A DNA stretch of 64,000 nucleotides, from assembly GCF_001425575.1 (NCBI RefSeq), contig NZ_LMRD01000007.1, forward strand, positions 186,001 to 250,000. Reading direction: 5' to 3'. The translations under genes and the position numbers were made by a program. The stretch's first letter is position 1. Each line of letters opens with the position of its first letter. This DNA comes from Aurantimonas sp. Leaf443 (lineage in GTDB: Bacteria > Pseudomonadota > Alphaproteobacteria > Rhizobiales > Rhizobiaceae). The notes below the pieces were generated by a model that ran no database searches, was not told the DNA's origin, and saw only the letters and a program-made list of their open reading frames with translations. This document shows positions 9,034-18,891 of the stretch, in pieces.

Positions 9034-9483
9034 TCAGGACTCTTCGGGGTAGAAGGCGGGATCGAGGATCTCCTCGATCGTGAACGGGCAGCGCGGCGGG
9101 AAGAGCGTTTCGGGCTGGCGGGTTTCCACCGCGGCCTTGCGGCGGACGAAGTCGTACTCCTCGGCCAGGACCGCGGCGGGATAGGCGGCAAGGCTTGGAC
9201 TTGCCAGAACCTCGCGGGCGATCCGCCGCCGCTGCTCGATGATCGTCGCCTGCCAGCTGCGCGATCGTCGCGTGGGCTGGTAGCGCCATTTCAGGAGATG
9301 GAGGACGAGGATCGCGAGGCGGTTCTCGATCTCGCGCTTCTCGCTGCGGCCCAAGCTCTCGATCTCCTCGGCCGCGTTCTCCCAGTCGATGTCGCCGCGA
9401 TTGTCGAAGCCCGCGCGGGCACGCAGGCGCGCCCCCTGGTCCTGCGTCCAGGCGTAGAAGTCGGTCTCGTAGAGGTCGTTCAC
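9034..9483 (-). CDS. DUF29 family protein, intact copy
   Basis: A 149-residue protein starting at the GTG at 9483 (VNDLYETDFYAWTQDQ). It carries the full DUF29 pattern: N-terminal LY-x-x-DFYAW, the acidic DIDWENAAEEIESLG segment around residues 30-45, the helix EIENRLAILVLHLLKWRYQP, and the C-terminal CPFTIEEILDP-FYPEE. No catalytic motif is known to me. It lies directly after ureC on the same strand (14-base gap) and before a paralogue in the same frame, separated only by its TGA stop and about 60 bases. The sequence is soluble and charged. DUF29 genes are frequent in cyanobacteria and some proteobacteria, without an assigned role. Confidence 0.85.
   Translation of the reverse strand: MNDLYETDFYAWTQDQGARLRARAGFDNRGDIDWENAAEEIESLGRSEKREIENRLAILVLHLLKWRYQPTRRSRSWQATIIEQRRRIAREVLASPSLAAYPAAVLAEEYDFVRRKAAVETRQPETLFPPRCPFTIEEILDPAFYPEES
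9382..9479. repeat. 98-bp direct repeat, copy 2 of 2 (DUF29 5' region)
   Basis: Exact partner of 8872-8969. The match stops four bases before the GTG start codon of the intact gene, which is why only this copy has a start. Confidence 0.95.
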
Positions 9484-9497
9484 AGTAGAGCCTGGCG

Positions 9498-11210
<1,713 letters not shown>

Positions 11211-11366
11211 GGGGCGTGGGCTCTCCCTTCTCGCGTGCGGCCCGCGAACGCTGCGGCGCACCATACCGGAGACCATAGGACGCTCGCGAAGCCTTGTCTT
11301 CCCCGGCACGGGCCGGCACCCCATGTTAGAAGCGGGACGCGGCCCGCCGCCGCCGGGGACGATGCG

Positions 11367-11861
11367 ATGACAGCCTCCTTCAGACACGACGGCAGGCCAT
11401 GCCAGGGCGCCGGGCGCCGGGCCGCCATACGCCTGCCGCTCGCTCTCGCGCTGTCCCTCGGCCTTCCCTCGCTCGCGCTGGCGCAGGCCTTCGGCACCGG
11501 GCCGATCGCCACCGTGCCCGGCAGTTCGGTCTCCGGCATGCGGATCGACGGGGCGCCGGTCCTGCCGAAGGGCCGCCAGATCCCCAACGTGCGCGTCTTC
11601 GGCGACACGGTGGAGGAGCGTGCCTACGGCCGCGACTACGACGACAGCTATCTGAGGCCCCGCATCCCCAATGTCGGGCGCGATCTCGCCGACGAGGGCG
11701 CCATCGAGTTGCGGGCGCGCGAGGGCCGCTCGGCGCTCGATCCCTCGACCGCCGGCGTCTATGCCCGCGACGGCGCGGCGTCCATCGGCGGCAGCGCGGT
11801 GACGCGCGGCCGCTCGCAGGGACCGAGCCGCGCCATCATCCGGCGCGCGCCCGCCCGCTGA
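11367..11861 (+). CDS. Hypothetical exported protein
   Basis: Product of 164 residues from the ATG at 11367. It has a basic N-terminus, a hydrophobic stretch and a signal-peptidase-like ALAQA around residues 25-41, so it is probably secreted or periplasmic. The mature part is rich in Gly, Arg and Asp with motifs such as [15 protein letters not shown] and RPRIPNVGR, ending in a basic RRAPAR tail; no cysteines. I do not recognise a family. It is divergent from ureC across 156 bases, and the next gene on the same strand also encodes a secreted low-complexity protein. Both interrupt the urease genes. Confidence 0.6.
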   Translation: MTASFRHDGRPCQGAGRRAAIRLPLALALSLGLPSLALAQAFGTGPIATVPGSSVSGMRIDGAPVLPKGRQIPNVRVFGDTVEERAYGRDYDDSYLRPRIPNVGRDLADEGAIELRAREGRSALDPSTAGVYARDGAASIGGSAVTRGRSQGPSRAIIRRAPAR

Positions 11862-12043
11862 CGGGAGGCGTCGGCCGCCATCCCCGCGGCGGACGAGGCC
11901 CTCGCGGCGGCGGAAGGGAACCGAATGGCCCGCTCCACCTTCCGCTTGCAGAAGGTCGGCGTCTCGCCGACCATCCCTCGGCCTCCGGCACGCCGCACCC
12001 GGCATCGCACCGAAGCACCAGGACACGAAGAAGGACACGCGCC

Positions 12044-12616
12044 ATGAACAAGGCAACGCTTGCAGGCCTCTCCCTCCTGGCGCTCGTGGCGGCGGGCGGT
12101 GCTTCGGCGCAAAGTGTCGGCGGCTCGTCGGGAGGCGTCGGCGGCGGGGGCGGTTCCTCGGTCGGCGGCTCCTCGGTGGGCGGCGGTTCGATCGGCGGCG
12201 GCTCCTCCGGTCTCGGCTCGTCGGGGGCGGGCGGCAGCTCGACGGTGACCGGCCCCATCGGCGCCAATTCCGGCCTTTCGGGGTCGGTCTCGGGCGACGG
12301 GCTGTCCTCTGCCGGCGCCTCCGATTCGGGCTCGGGCGGCACGACGAGCGGCGGGTCGGCCGATGGCAGCGCCACGCAGTCGCTCGCGACCGAGGGCTCC
12401 AGCACCATCAATTCGGTCAATGCCGGCGTCGCGGCCCGTTCCGGCACGACCAATCTCGGCACCAGCTCGGCGACGAGCTTCGGCGGCGGGGCGACCGGCT
12501 CCTCGGAGACGAGCTACACGGCGGGCGCCGGACGGCCGGAGGACTATCGCATCCCCGAGCCCCGCGTCGGCGTCGATCTGGGCGGCGTGCGCCGCGTTCT
12601 GGGCGACGGCAGCTGA
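12044..12616 (+). CDS. Gly/Ser-rich secreted protein of unknown function
   Basis: Product of 190 residues from the ATG at 12044, behind a GAAGGAC site. Residues 1-23 are a clear Sec signal peptide ending ASAQS. Residues 24-95 are almost only Gly and Ser in irregular short GG-SS units, followed by a Thr/Ser/Gly-rich region and a less repetitive C-terminus ([27 protein letters not shown], positions about 164-190) that might be the anchoring or recognised part. There is no cysteine, sortase signal or membrane helix. It could be a surface or matrix protein. The reading frame is supported by the signal peptide and ribosome site despite low complexity. Confidence 0.65.
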   Translation: MNKATLAGLSLLALVAAGGASAQSVGGSSGGVGGGGGSSVGGSSVGGGSIGGGSSGLGSSGAGGSSTVTGPIGANSGLSGSVSGDGLSSAGASDSGSGGTTSGGSADGSATQSLATEGSSTINSVNAGVAARSGTTNLGTSSATSFGGGATGSSETSYTAGAGRPEDYRIPEPRVGVDLGGVRRVLGDGS

Positions 12617-12630
12617 CGGCCGGCCCGGGC

Positions 12631-12651
12631 GGGGCCGCCTCGCGCGGCCCC
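12631..12651 (+). terminator. 8-bp GC hairpin between convergent genes
   Basis: Arms 12631-12638 and 12644-12651 with a 5-base loop, fifteen bases after the Gly/Ser-rich gene and upstream of the end of the leftward YbhN-like gene. No T-run. Confidence 0.4.
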
Positions 12652-12713
12652 CGCGCCTCGGTGCCGTTCGGGTCCCCGGCATCCTCGCCGGGATGGAGGG
12701 AACCTGAAACGGC

Positions 12714-13691
12714 CTAGTCTCCGCCGCCGTCACCGCCGCGTGCGGCCATTCCCGGCGGCCGTCGGCGCGCCTCGATGAACTTCGCGCGCTCGAATCCGAC
12801 GACGACGATCAGCGACAAAGCGAAGGGCACGATCAAGTAGAGAAGGCGGAAGACGAGGAGCGCGGCCATCACGTCGGCCGGATTGGCCTGCGGCATGCCG
12901 AGGAGGAACACGACCTCCAGAACGCCGAGGCCGCCCGGCGCGTGGCTGAGAAGCGCCACCGAGAAGGAGGCGAGGAAGATGCCGAGCACGGCGACGAAGC
13001 CGGGATTGCCCGCCTCCGGCAGCGCGAAATAGATGATGCCGGCCGCCCCGATCAGCTCCAGCGGACCGATGACGAGCTGGCGCAGCGCGATCGGCAGGCG
13101 CGGATAGGCGACGTGGAACTTGCCGAGGCGCAGGGGCGCGAGATTGCGCCAGCTGCCGAACACGTAGAGCGCCACGAAGCCGAGCATCAGGATGCCGGCG
13201 GCCCGCGAGGCGTTCGGCGAGATCCAGTCGAAGAAGACGCCCGCCAGATGCGGGCGCGCCAGAAGCACCAGCCCGCCGAGCAGCACCACGCCCAGCGCGA
13301 AGGTGAAGGAGCAGAAGCCGATGAGGACGGCGACCTCCCCCCTGTCCAGCCCCTTCGAGCGATAGGCGCGATAGCGCACCACCGCCCCCGACATGACGGA
13401 GGCGCCGATATTGTGGGCGAGCGCATAGGTCGTGAAGGAGGCGAGCGCGATGAAGGCGAAGGGCAGCTTGCGGCCGAGATGATGCAGCGCCAGCCGGTCG
13501 TAGCCCGCGAGGGCGGCATAGGCGAGGAGCGTCGACAGGACCGCCAGGAGCCATTGATGAGGCGTGATCGCGGCAAGACCCGCCAGGACGTCGTCGACCG
13601 AGATGCTGCGCAGTTCGTGGTAGAGCAGCCAGACCGAGAAGGCGACCGCGGCGAGCCCCACGAAGGTCCAGGCGAGATCCTTGAGCTTCAT
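12714..13691 (-). CDS. YbhN/UPF0104 (lysylphosphatidylglycerol synthetase-like) membrane protein
   Basis: Integral membrane protein of 325 residues with about eight predicted helices. It matches the flippase-like membrane part of MprF, without a catalytic aminoacyl-transferase domain. Recognisable segments are AHNIGASVMSGAVVRYRAYRSKGL near residues 92-115, the C-SFTFALGV helix, RLGKFHVAYPRLP, and the SHAPGGLGVLEVVFL block near 250. Related proteins move or modify lipids, but a precise role is unknown. The C-terminus is cytoplasmic-looking and rich in Arg and Gly. It lies between ureB and ureC, read in the same direction, with no obvious functional link to urease. Confidence 0.85.
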   Translation of the reverse strand: MKLKDLAWTFVGLAAVAFSVWLLYHELRSISVDDVLAGLAAITPHQWLLAVLSTLLAYAALAGYDRLALHHLGRKLPFAFIALASFTTYALAHNIGASVMSGAVVRYRAYRSKGLDRGEVAVLIGFCSFTFALGVVLLGGLVLLARPHLAGVFFDWISPNASRAAGILMLGFVALYVFGSWRNLAPLRLGKFHVAYPRLPIALRQLVIGPLELIGAAGIIYFALPEAGNPGFVAVLGIFLASFSVALLSHAPGGLGVLEVVFLLGMPQANPADVMAALLVFRLLYLIVPFALSLIVVVGFERAKFIEARRRPPGMAARGGDGGGD

Positions 13692-13883
13692 GGCCGGTCC
13701 GTTCCCGTCGCCGGCGCCATCCGTGCTCGCGTCGTGCCCAACTGTCTCAGCGTTCGTCTCCGGTGATAGGGGTCGGGCCGGCGCACCCTGTCGCGTCCCG
13801 ACCCGTCGAGGAAGTGGCGCCCGGCCGTTCCGGGCGAAGGCGACGGCGCCGCCCGGCCCTGTGCCGGGGCGACGGCGGGCGCC

Positions 13884-14195
13884 TCAGGCGTCGAGCGGCC
13901 CCATGACGGCGGCGTTGAAGCCGAAGACCTGCCGCGCGCCCGAAAGCGGCACGAGCGTGACCGCGCGCCTCTGGCCGGGCTCGAAGCGCACCGCCGTGCC
14001 GGCCGCGATGTCAAGCCTGTGGCCCCGCGCGGCGGCGCGGTCGAAGGAGAGCGCGGCGTTCGTCTCGGCGAAATGATAGTGGCTGCCGACCTGGATCGGC
14101 CGGTCGCCGGTATTGGCCACCTCGAGCGTGACGGTCGGCGCACCGTCGTTGAGGACGATCTCGCCCGCGGCGGCCATGATTTCTCCGGGTCTCAT
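13884..14195 (-). CDS. ureB: Urease beta subunit
   Basis: Small structural subunit of the UreABC trimer. The 103-residue product starts MRPGEI at the ATG at 14195, behind a GAAGGAGAT ribosome site, and shows the family core: [21 protein letters not shown] near residues 27-47, the [15 protein letters not shown] turn, and the ending [11 protein letters not shown]. An upstream ATG at 14297 would add 34 residues not seen in UreB. ureA is upstream on the same strand, but a 68-codon gene on the opposite strand sits between them. After ureB, the order is broken by the YbhN-like gene and by two plus-strand genes before ureC. Confidence 0.95.
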   Translation of the reverse strand: MRPGEIMAAAGEIVLNDGAPTVTLEVANTGDRPIQVGSHYHFAETNAALSFDRAAARGHRLDIAAGTAVRFEPGQRRAVTLVPLSGARQVFGFNAAVMGPLDA

Positions 14196-14484
14196 CGCGA
14201 TCTCCTTCAGACGGCCGCCGGGCGGGTCGGCACGGGCGGGACGGTTTCCGGCCCATACCGTTCCTACCAGCGATAGCGCGTCCGATGCCGGGGGCAAAGC
14301 CCGAAAGCCGACCGCCGCCCCGCCCGAAAGAGCCCATTAAGCCTGCCCGCACGAACTCGTGAGGCCGAGTGTGACCGGGCAAGGAACCGGAAAGCGCCCT
14401 CTGCTATTTCAGGACCAGTGGATGACGGACAGGCGGGACCCGTCGGGCGCCCTCCCCGCAAGACGAAGACCTGGAGCTTTCGAC

Positions 14485-14691
14485 ATGACGAAGTGGCTGG
14501 CCATGATGGCCATCCTGTTCTCGACGCAGGCGATCTCGAGCCCCGCCGGGCTCTCCGAGCCCCTCATCCTGCGTCAGGTCACGCTGAACGGCACGGTGGG
14601 CCCGGCCTATTATTCGCGCATCGAGGAAGGCTACCGCTTCGTGTCGGTCCCGAAGGCCGAAGAAAACGCCCGCCTCGCCGGGATGCGGTAA
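14485..14691 (+). CDS. Small exported hypothetical protein
   Basis: Product of 68 residues from the ATG at 14485, preceded by GGAGC at six bases. Residues 1-19 resemble a signal peptide (MTKWLAMMAILFSTQAISS). The rest has ILRQVTLNGTVGPAYYSRIEEGYRFVSVPKAEE in pieces, suggesting a short extracytoplasmic domain. No family recognised. It lies between ureA and ureB but on the other strand. A 290-base upstream gap (14196-14484) is shared with the ureB start and shows no other gene. Confidence 0.5.
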   Translation: MTKWLAMMAILFSTQAISSPAGLSEPLILRQVTLNGTVGPAYYSRIEEGYRFVSVPKAEENARLAGMR

Positions 14692-14722
14692 GCCCGCCGG
14701 AGCGGGCGCGCATCGCCTGCCG

Positions 14723-15025
14723 TCAGCGAATGGGCTCGTGCACCGTCACGAGCTTGGTGCCGTCGGGAAACGTCGCCTCCACCTGAACGTCGTGGATCAT
14801 CTCGGCGATGCCCTCCATCACCTGCGCGCGGGTGACGACATGGGCGCCGGCCTCCATGAGATCCGCCACCGAGCGACCGTCGCGCGCGCCCTCGACGACG
14901 AAGTCCGAGATGAGCGCGATCGCCTCGGGATGGTTGAGCTTCACGCCCCGCGCCAGACGCTTGCGGGCCACTTCGGCGGCCATGGACACGAGGAGCTTGT
15001 CCTTTTCCCGCGGTGTCAGCTGCAT
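14723..15025 (-). CDS. ureA: Urease gamma subunit
   Basis: Smallest structural urease subunit, 100 residues as expected. It begins [23 protein letters not shown] in overlapping pieces, contains the [21 protein letters not shown] block near residues 30-50, and ends [19 protein letters not shown]. All are diagnostic of UreA. It is read leftward from ureD (58-base gap). The next urease gene, ureB, begins more than 500 bases further, past an opposite-strand small gene, which argues that the structural genes may not share one uninterrupted transcript with strict coupling. Confidence 0.97.
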   Translation of the reverse strand: MQLTPREKDKLLVSMAAEVARKRLARGVKLNHPEAIALISDFVVEGARDGRSVADLMEAGAHVVTRAQVMEGIAEMIHDVQVEATFPDGTKLVTVHEPIR

Positions 15026-15083
15026 CCTGTCATCCTTCGTCGCATCGCCCGGTGCGCCGGCCCGCGTCTTCGCGGGGCGGCGG

Positions 15084-15899
15084 TCAGAGCCACCATAGGC
15101 GCGGCAGGCCCGTGTTTGAAAGAGCGCGCAGGAGCGGCACGAGCCGCGCGCGAAGGTCGAGGCCGCTCGGCGCCAGGAGCCGCGCGACGAGAAGACCGTC
15201 GAAGGCGCTGACGCCGCCGAGCGGTCCGGCCATGGCCCGCAGGTTCTCCACGCGCTCGGCCCCGCCCTCGCTCTGCCAGAGAACGGTGGCGAAGGCGCCC
15301 GCCCCGTAGAGGCCGGCAGGCGAGGCGATCGTGGCGGCGAGATCGCCCTCCAGCCGCATCTCCTCGGCGAAGACGAGCCGCCCGTCGCGGCGCACGCGCC
15401 AGCTGTCGCGGTAGAGGCCCGTCGCCACGCTCTCGCCCATGGCGGCGCGCCCGAGCAGCACCGCCTCGCAGAGAAGGAACCGCCCGTCCGCCGTGCAGTC
15501 GAGTTCGAGGCGCCGCCGCAGGCGGCCGCCCTCGAAGAGGATCGTCTCCTGCGGCAGCCAGGAGAGGCTCGCGCCGGGCGCCATCTCGATGCGGTTCGTC
15601 ACCTCGGCCGCGCCGTCGCGGGCGCGGTAGACGCGTTCGGCGGCCTGCGTCGTCACGCTCGCCTGCGTGCCCGCCTCGAGGGCGAGGGAAAGATCGATGC
15701 GGTCGCCGCCGGTCAGCCCGCCCGCCGTGTTGATGGTGACGGCCTCGAGCGGCCCTGCGGCGACGCGCGGAAAGCGCAGCTTGAGGCAGCCTTCCTGGCG
15801 AAGGCGCCGCAGCCGCGTCGTCTCGCCCACCCGCTGCAGCACGGCGCCCGCCGAGCCGCGCGCGCGTTGGAGGGCCGGAGCGGGCTTCGCATCGTCCAT
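15084..15899 (-). CDS. ureD: Urease accessory protein UreD
   Basis: Scaffold accessory protein (UreH in some species) that binds apo-urease and recruits UreF-UreG for nickel insertion. The 271-residue product contains the family blocks CLKLRFPRV near residue 37, [11 protein letters not shown] at about 56-66, [27 protein letters not shown] around 110-125, and the C-terminal [21 protein letters not shown] region. I chose the ATG at 15899; an alternative ATG at 15965 would add 22 residues and almost touch urtE. It lies 70 bases after urtE, so transporter and urease genes may be co-transcribed. Confidence 0.93.
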   Translation of the reverse strand: MDDAKPAPALQRARGSAGAVLQRVGETTRLRRLRQEGCLKLRFPRVAAGPLEAVTINTAGGLTGGDRIDLSLALEAGTQASVTTQAAERVYRARDGAAEVTNRIEMAPGASLSWLPQETILFEGGRLRRRLELDCTADGRFLLCEAVLLGRAAMGESVATGLYRDSWRVRRDGRLVFAEEMRLEGDLAATIASPAGLYGAGAFATVLWQSEGGAERVENLRAMAGPLGGVSAFDGLLVARLLAPSGLDLRARLVPLLRALSNTGLPRLWWL

Positions 15900-15969
15900 G
15901 GAATGCCGTCCGTTCGCCTCGCCCGTTCCCGCGCGGCTGATGGCAGGTCGCCCGCCGGGCGGCAAGGGC

Positions 15970-16665
15970 TCAGACCGTGAGATGCCGGCGCACCTCCGGA
16001 TCGTCCAGCCCCTCCGCCGGGCCGTCGAAGACGATCTCGCCGCGATCCATGATGTAGACCTTGTCGGCGAGCTCGCGGCAGAAATCGAGATACTGCTCGA
16101 CGAGGAGGATCGCGAGGCCCGCCTCGGTCTTCAGGTAGCGGATGGCGCGGCCGATATCCTTGATGATCGAGGGCTGGATGCCCTCGGTCGGCTCGTCGAG
16201 CACGAGGAGCTTCGGACGCGTGACGAGCGCGCGGCCGATGGCCAGCTGCTGCTGCTGCCCGCCGGAGAGATCGCCGCCGCGCCGGCCGAGCATGGATTTG
16301 AGCACCGGGAACATCTCGAAGACCTCCGGCGGGATCGAGCGGTCCTTCGACTTCAGCGGCGCGTAGCCCGTTTCCAGGTTCTCCTTCACCGTGAGGAGCG
16401 GGAAGACCTCGCGCCCCTGCGGCACGAAGCCGATGCCGCGCCGCGCCCGCCCGTAGGGCGCCTCGCGCCCGAGCGAGACGCCGCCAAGCGAGATGTCGCC
16501 GGAGCGGATCGGCTGCTGGCCGACCACGGCCCGCATCAGGCTCGTCTTGCCGACGCCGTTGCGCCCGAGCACGCAGGTGATCTGGCTTTCCTTCGCCTCG
16601 AGGGACACACCCCGCAGCGCCTGCGCGGCGCCGTAGTAAAGATCGACATTCGAGACGGTCAGCAT
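15970..16665 (-). CDS. urtE: Urea ABC transporter ATP-binding protein UrtE
   Basis: One of two ATPases of the high-affinity urea importer. The 231-residue protein has the Walker A GRNGVGKT at residues 34-41, Q-loop GFVPQGREVFPLL, ABC signature LSGGQ near 134, Walker B LLVLDEPTEGIQPS, and the switch His replaced in the VEQYLDF context typical of UrtE/LivF-type ATPases. The GIQPS and YLDFC features separate UrtE from general LivF. It is the last urt gene, 139 bases from urtD and 70 from ureD. Confidence 0.95.
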   Translation of the reverse strand: MLTVSNVDLYYGAAQALRGVSLEAKESQITCVLGRNGVGKTSLMRAVVGQQPIRSGDISLGGVSLGREAPYGRARRGIGFVPQGREVFPLLTVKENLETGYAPLKSKDRSIPPEVFEMFPVLKSMLGRRGGDLSGGQQQQLAIGRALVTRPKLLVLDEPTEGIQPSIIKDIGRAIRYLKTEAGLAILLVEQYLDFCRELADKVYIMDRGEIVFDGPAEGLDDPEVRRHLTV

Positions 16666-16804
16666 GGACGGGTTCCGGTTCTCGCTGGACTGTGCCCGCC
16701 GCTCCGTTCGCGGATGGGCGGGGCATCGATGCCGCCTTCCTCTCCCCGCCGGGAGCGGAACGGCGCCGTGGTCTGGGTCGCTCGGACGGGCAAGGCGTCG
16801 TGGC

Positions 16805-17704
16805 TCAACGCCCGAGATAGACTTCCACCACGCGCGGGTCGTTCGAGACGTGATCGAGCGTGCCTTCGGAGAGAACGGAGCCCTCGTGCAGGCACGTCAC
16901 CTTCACGCCGAGCGCGCGCACGAAATGCATGTCGTGCTCCACGACGACGACCGAGCGCGTCTGGGCGATCTCGCGCAGGAGCCGCGCCGTCTCCTCGGTC
17001 TCGGCGTCGGTCATGCCGGCGACGGGCTCGTCGACGAGGAGGAGTTCGGGGTCCTGCGCGAGCAGCATGCCGATCTCCAGCCATTGCTTCTGGCCGTGGC
17101 TGAGATCGGCGGCCATGGTCGAGCGCTTGGCGGAGAGGCGCACGACGGCGAGGATCTCGTCGATCTTGGCGGCGTCGGCGGCGGTCCTGCGATGGACGAG
17201 CGCGTCGAGGATGGAGCGCGAGCCGGACAGAGCGAGGCGCAGATTGTCCTCGATCGTGTGGCTCTCGAAGACGGTCGGCTTCTGGAACTTGCGCCCGATG
17301 CCCATCGAGGCGATCGAGGGCTCGTCGTGGCGCGTGAGGTCGGTCTCGCCCTTGAAGAAGACCTCGCCCGTATCGGGTCGCGTCTTGCCGGTGATGATGT
17401 CCATCATCGTCGTCTTGCCCGCGCCGTTCGGGCCGATGATGGCGCGCATCTCGCCCTTCTGGATGACGAGCGACAGGCCGTTGATGGCCTTGAACCCGTC
17501 GAAGGTCTTGGTCACCCCGTCGAGATAGAGGAGCGTCTCGCGCCGGGCCGAGCCTTGCGCGGCGAGAGCGGCACGTTCGGCCGCGCGCTGCGTGGCGTAG
17601 GGGTGCGGCGAGACGCGCGGCGCGGGCACGGCGTCCGCAGGGCCGGCCGCGTTTGGCAGGCCCTGCGGCGCGTTCAGCGTGGCGGCCTGGGCGGCGGCGG
17701 TCAT
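16805..17704 (-). CDS. urtD: Urea ABC transporter ATP-binding protein UrtD
   Basis: Second urea-importer ATPase. It has Walker A GPNGAGKTT, the FQKPTVFES block, signature LSHGQKQWLEIGMLL (UrtD-type, instead of LSGGQ), Walker B LLLVDEPVAGMTD, and the EHDMHFVRAL switch. The first 60 or so residues are an Ala/Pro/Arg-rich extension before the ATPase core at LLYLDGVTK. The ATG at 17704 follows GAGG; a GTG at 17737 overlapping the urtC stop (GTGA) would add 11 residues and is a real alternative. Signals for the choice are weak. Confidence 0.94.
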   Translation of the reverse strand: MTAAAQAATLNAPQGLPNAAGPADAVPAPRVSPHPYATQRAAERAALAAQGSARRETLLYLDGVTKTFDGFKAINGLSLVIQKGEMRAIIGPNGAGKTTMMDIITGKTRPDTGEVFFKGETDLTRHDEPSIASMGIGRKFQKPTVFESHTIEDNLRLALSGSRSILDALVHRRTAADAAKIDEILAVVRLSAKRSTMAADLSHGQKQWLEIGMLLAQDPELLLVDEPVAGMTDAETEETARLLREIAQTRSVVVVEHDMHFVRALGVKVTCLHEGSVLSEGTLDHVSNDPRVVEVYLGR

Positions 17705-17733
17705 CTCGGCCTCGCTTCGTGTCGGCACAGGCG

Positions 17734-18891
17734 TCACTCCGCCGGGTTCGCAAGGGCCGGCGCCGGCGCGGCGATGCCCTTCTCGGCCTGGCGCGAGGCG
17801 CGGCGCGCGCCGAGCCCCTTCCAGCCGTGGTCGATCGTTCCGACGATGCCGCGCGGCAGGAACAGGGTGACGAAGACGAAGAGCCCGCCGAGGACGAAGA
17901 GCCAGAATTCGGGCGCGGCGGCGGTGAAGATCGTCTTGCCGGTGTTGACGAGGAGCGCGCCGAGGATCGGCCCGAGAATGGTGCCGCGCCCGCCGACGGC
18001 GGCCCAGACCACGACTTCGATGGAGTTCACCGGCGCGAACTCGCCGGGATTGATGATGCCGACCTGCGGCACGTAGAGCGCGCCCGCGATGCCCGCCATC
18101 ACCGCCGAGACGGTGAAGGCGAAGAGCTTCACGCGCTCGGGCCGCCAGCCGATGAAGCGCGTGCGGCTCTCCGCGTCGCGCACCGCGACCATCAGCTTGC
18201 CGAGCTTCGACCGAGTGATCCAGCCGACAAGAAGGACGCCGAGCGCCAGCGCGACGCAGCTCGCCGAGAACAGGCCGGCGCGCGTCTGCGGCGCCGAGAG
18301 CGGCTGGCCGAGCAGTTCCTTGAAGTCGGTCAGGCCGTTATTGCCGCCGAGCCCCATGTCGTTCCGGAAGAAGGCGAGCAGCAGCGCGTAGGTCATGGCC
18401 TGCGTGATGATCGACAGATAGACGCCCGTGACGCGGGAGCGGAAGGCGAAATAGCCGAAGACGAAGGCCAGCAGCCCGGGCACCAGCACCACCATGAGCG
18501 CGGCGAACCAGAACTGGTCGAAGCCGAGCCAGAACCAGGGCAGTTCCTGGTAGTTGAGGAACACCATGAAGTCCGGCAGGACCGGGTTGCCGTAGACGCC
18601 GCGCGGCCCGATCTGGCGCATGAGATGCATGCCCATCGCATAGCCGCCGAGCGCGAAGAAGGCGCCGTGGCCGAGGCTGAGAATGCCGACATGGCCCCAG
18701 ACGAGATCGAGCGCCAGCGCCAGGAGCGCGTAGCAGACATATTTGCCGATGAGCGGCACGACATAGGGCGGGATGGCGAAGGCGCTGTCGGGCGGCAGCA
18801 CGAGCGTGGCGACGGGCACGAGGACGGCGGCGGCCAGGAGCGCTGCGACGACGAACCAGACGCGGGGCCCAAGGAAGCGAGCGAGGATCAT
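17734..18891 (-). CDS. urtC: Urea ABC transporter permease UrtC
   Basis: LivM-type inner-membrane permease of the urea importer, 385 residues, about ten helices. Recognised by LSLGHGAFFALGGYAMGMHLMRQIG around residues 73-97, FRNDMGLGGNNGLTDFKELLG, RDAESRTRFIGWRPERVKLFAFTVSA near 240-265, and VPQVGIINPGEFAPVNSIEVVVWAAVGGRGTILGP. These urea-branch motifs, seen in pieces, distinguish it from amino-acid LivM. The ATG at 18891 is in an ATGA overlap with urtB. Confidence 0.95.
   Translation of the reverse strand: MILARFLGPRVWFVVAALLAAAVLVPVATLVLPPDSAFAIPPYVVPLIGKYVCYALLALALDLVWGHVGILSLGHGAFFALGGYAMGMHLMRQIGPRGVYGNPVLPDFMVFLNYQELPWFWLGFDQFWFAALMVVLVPGLLAFVFGYFAFRSRVTGVYLSIITQAMTYALLLAFFRNDMGLGGNNGLTDFKELLGQPLSAPQTRAGLFSASCVALALGVLLVGWITRSKLGKLMVAVRDAESRTRFIGWRPERVKLFAFTVSAVMAGIAGALYVPQVGIINPGEFAPVNSIEVVVWAAVGGRGTILGPILGALLVNTGKTIFTAAAPEFWLFVLGGLFVFVTLFLPRGIVGTIDHGWKGLGARRASRQAEKGIAAPAPALANPAE

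Noticed and set aside
8872-9479. The 98-bp direct repeats as ends of a mobile element
   Set aside because: They lie inside two homologous coding regions and encode the same protein segment; there is no transposase or target duplication.
12120-12360. Gly/Ser-coding repeats as a possible CRISPR or tandem DNA repeat array
   Set aside because: Units are irregular and short, consistent with a low-complexity coding region; no constant repeats with variable spacers.
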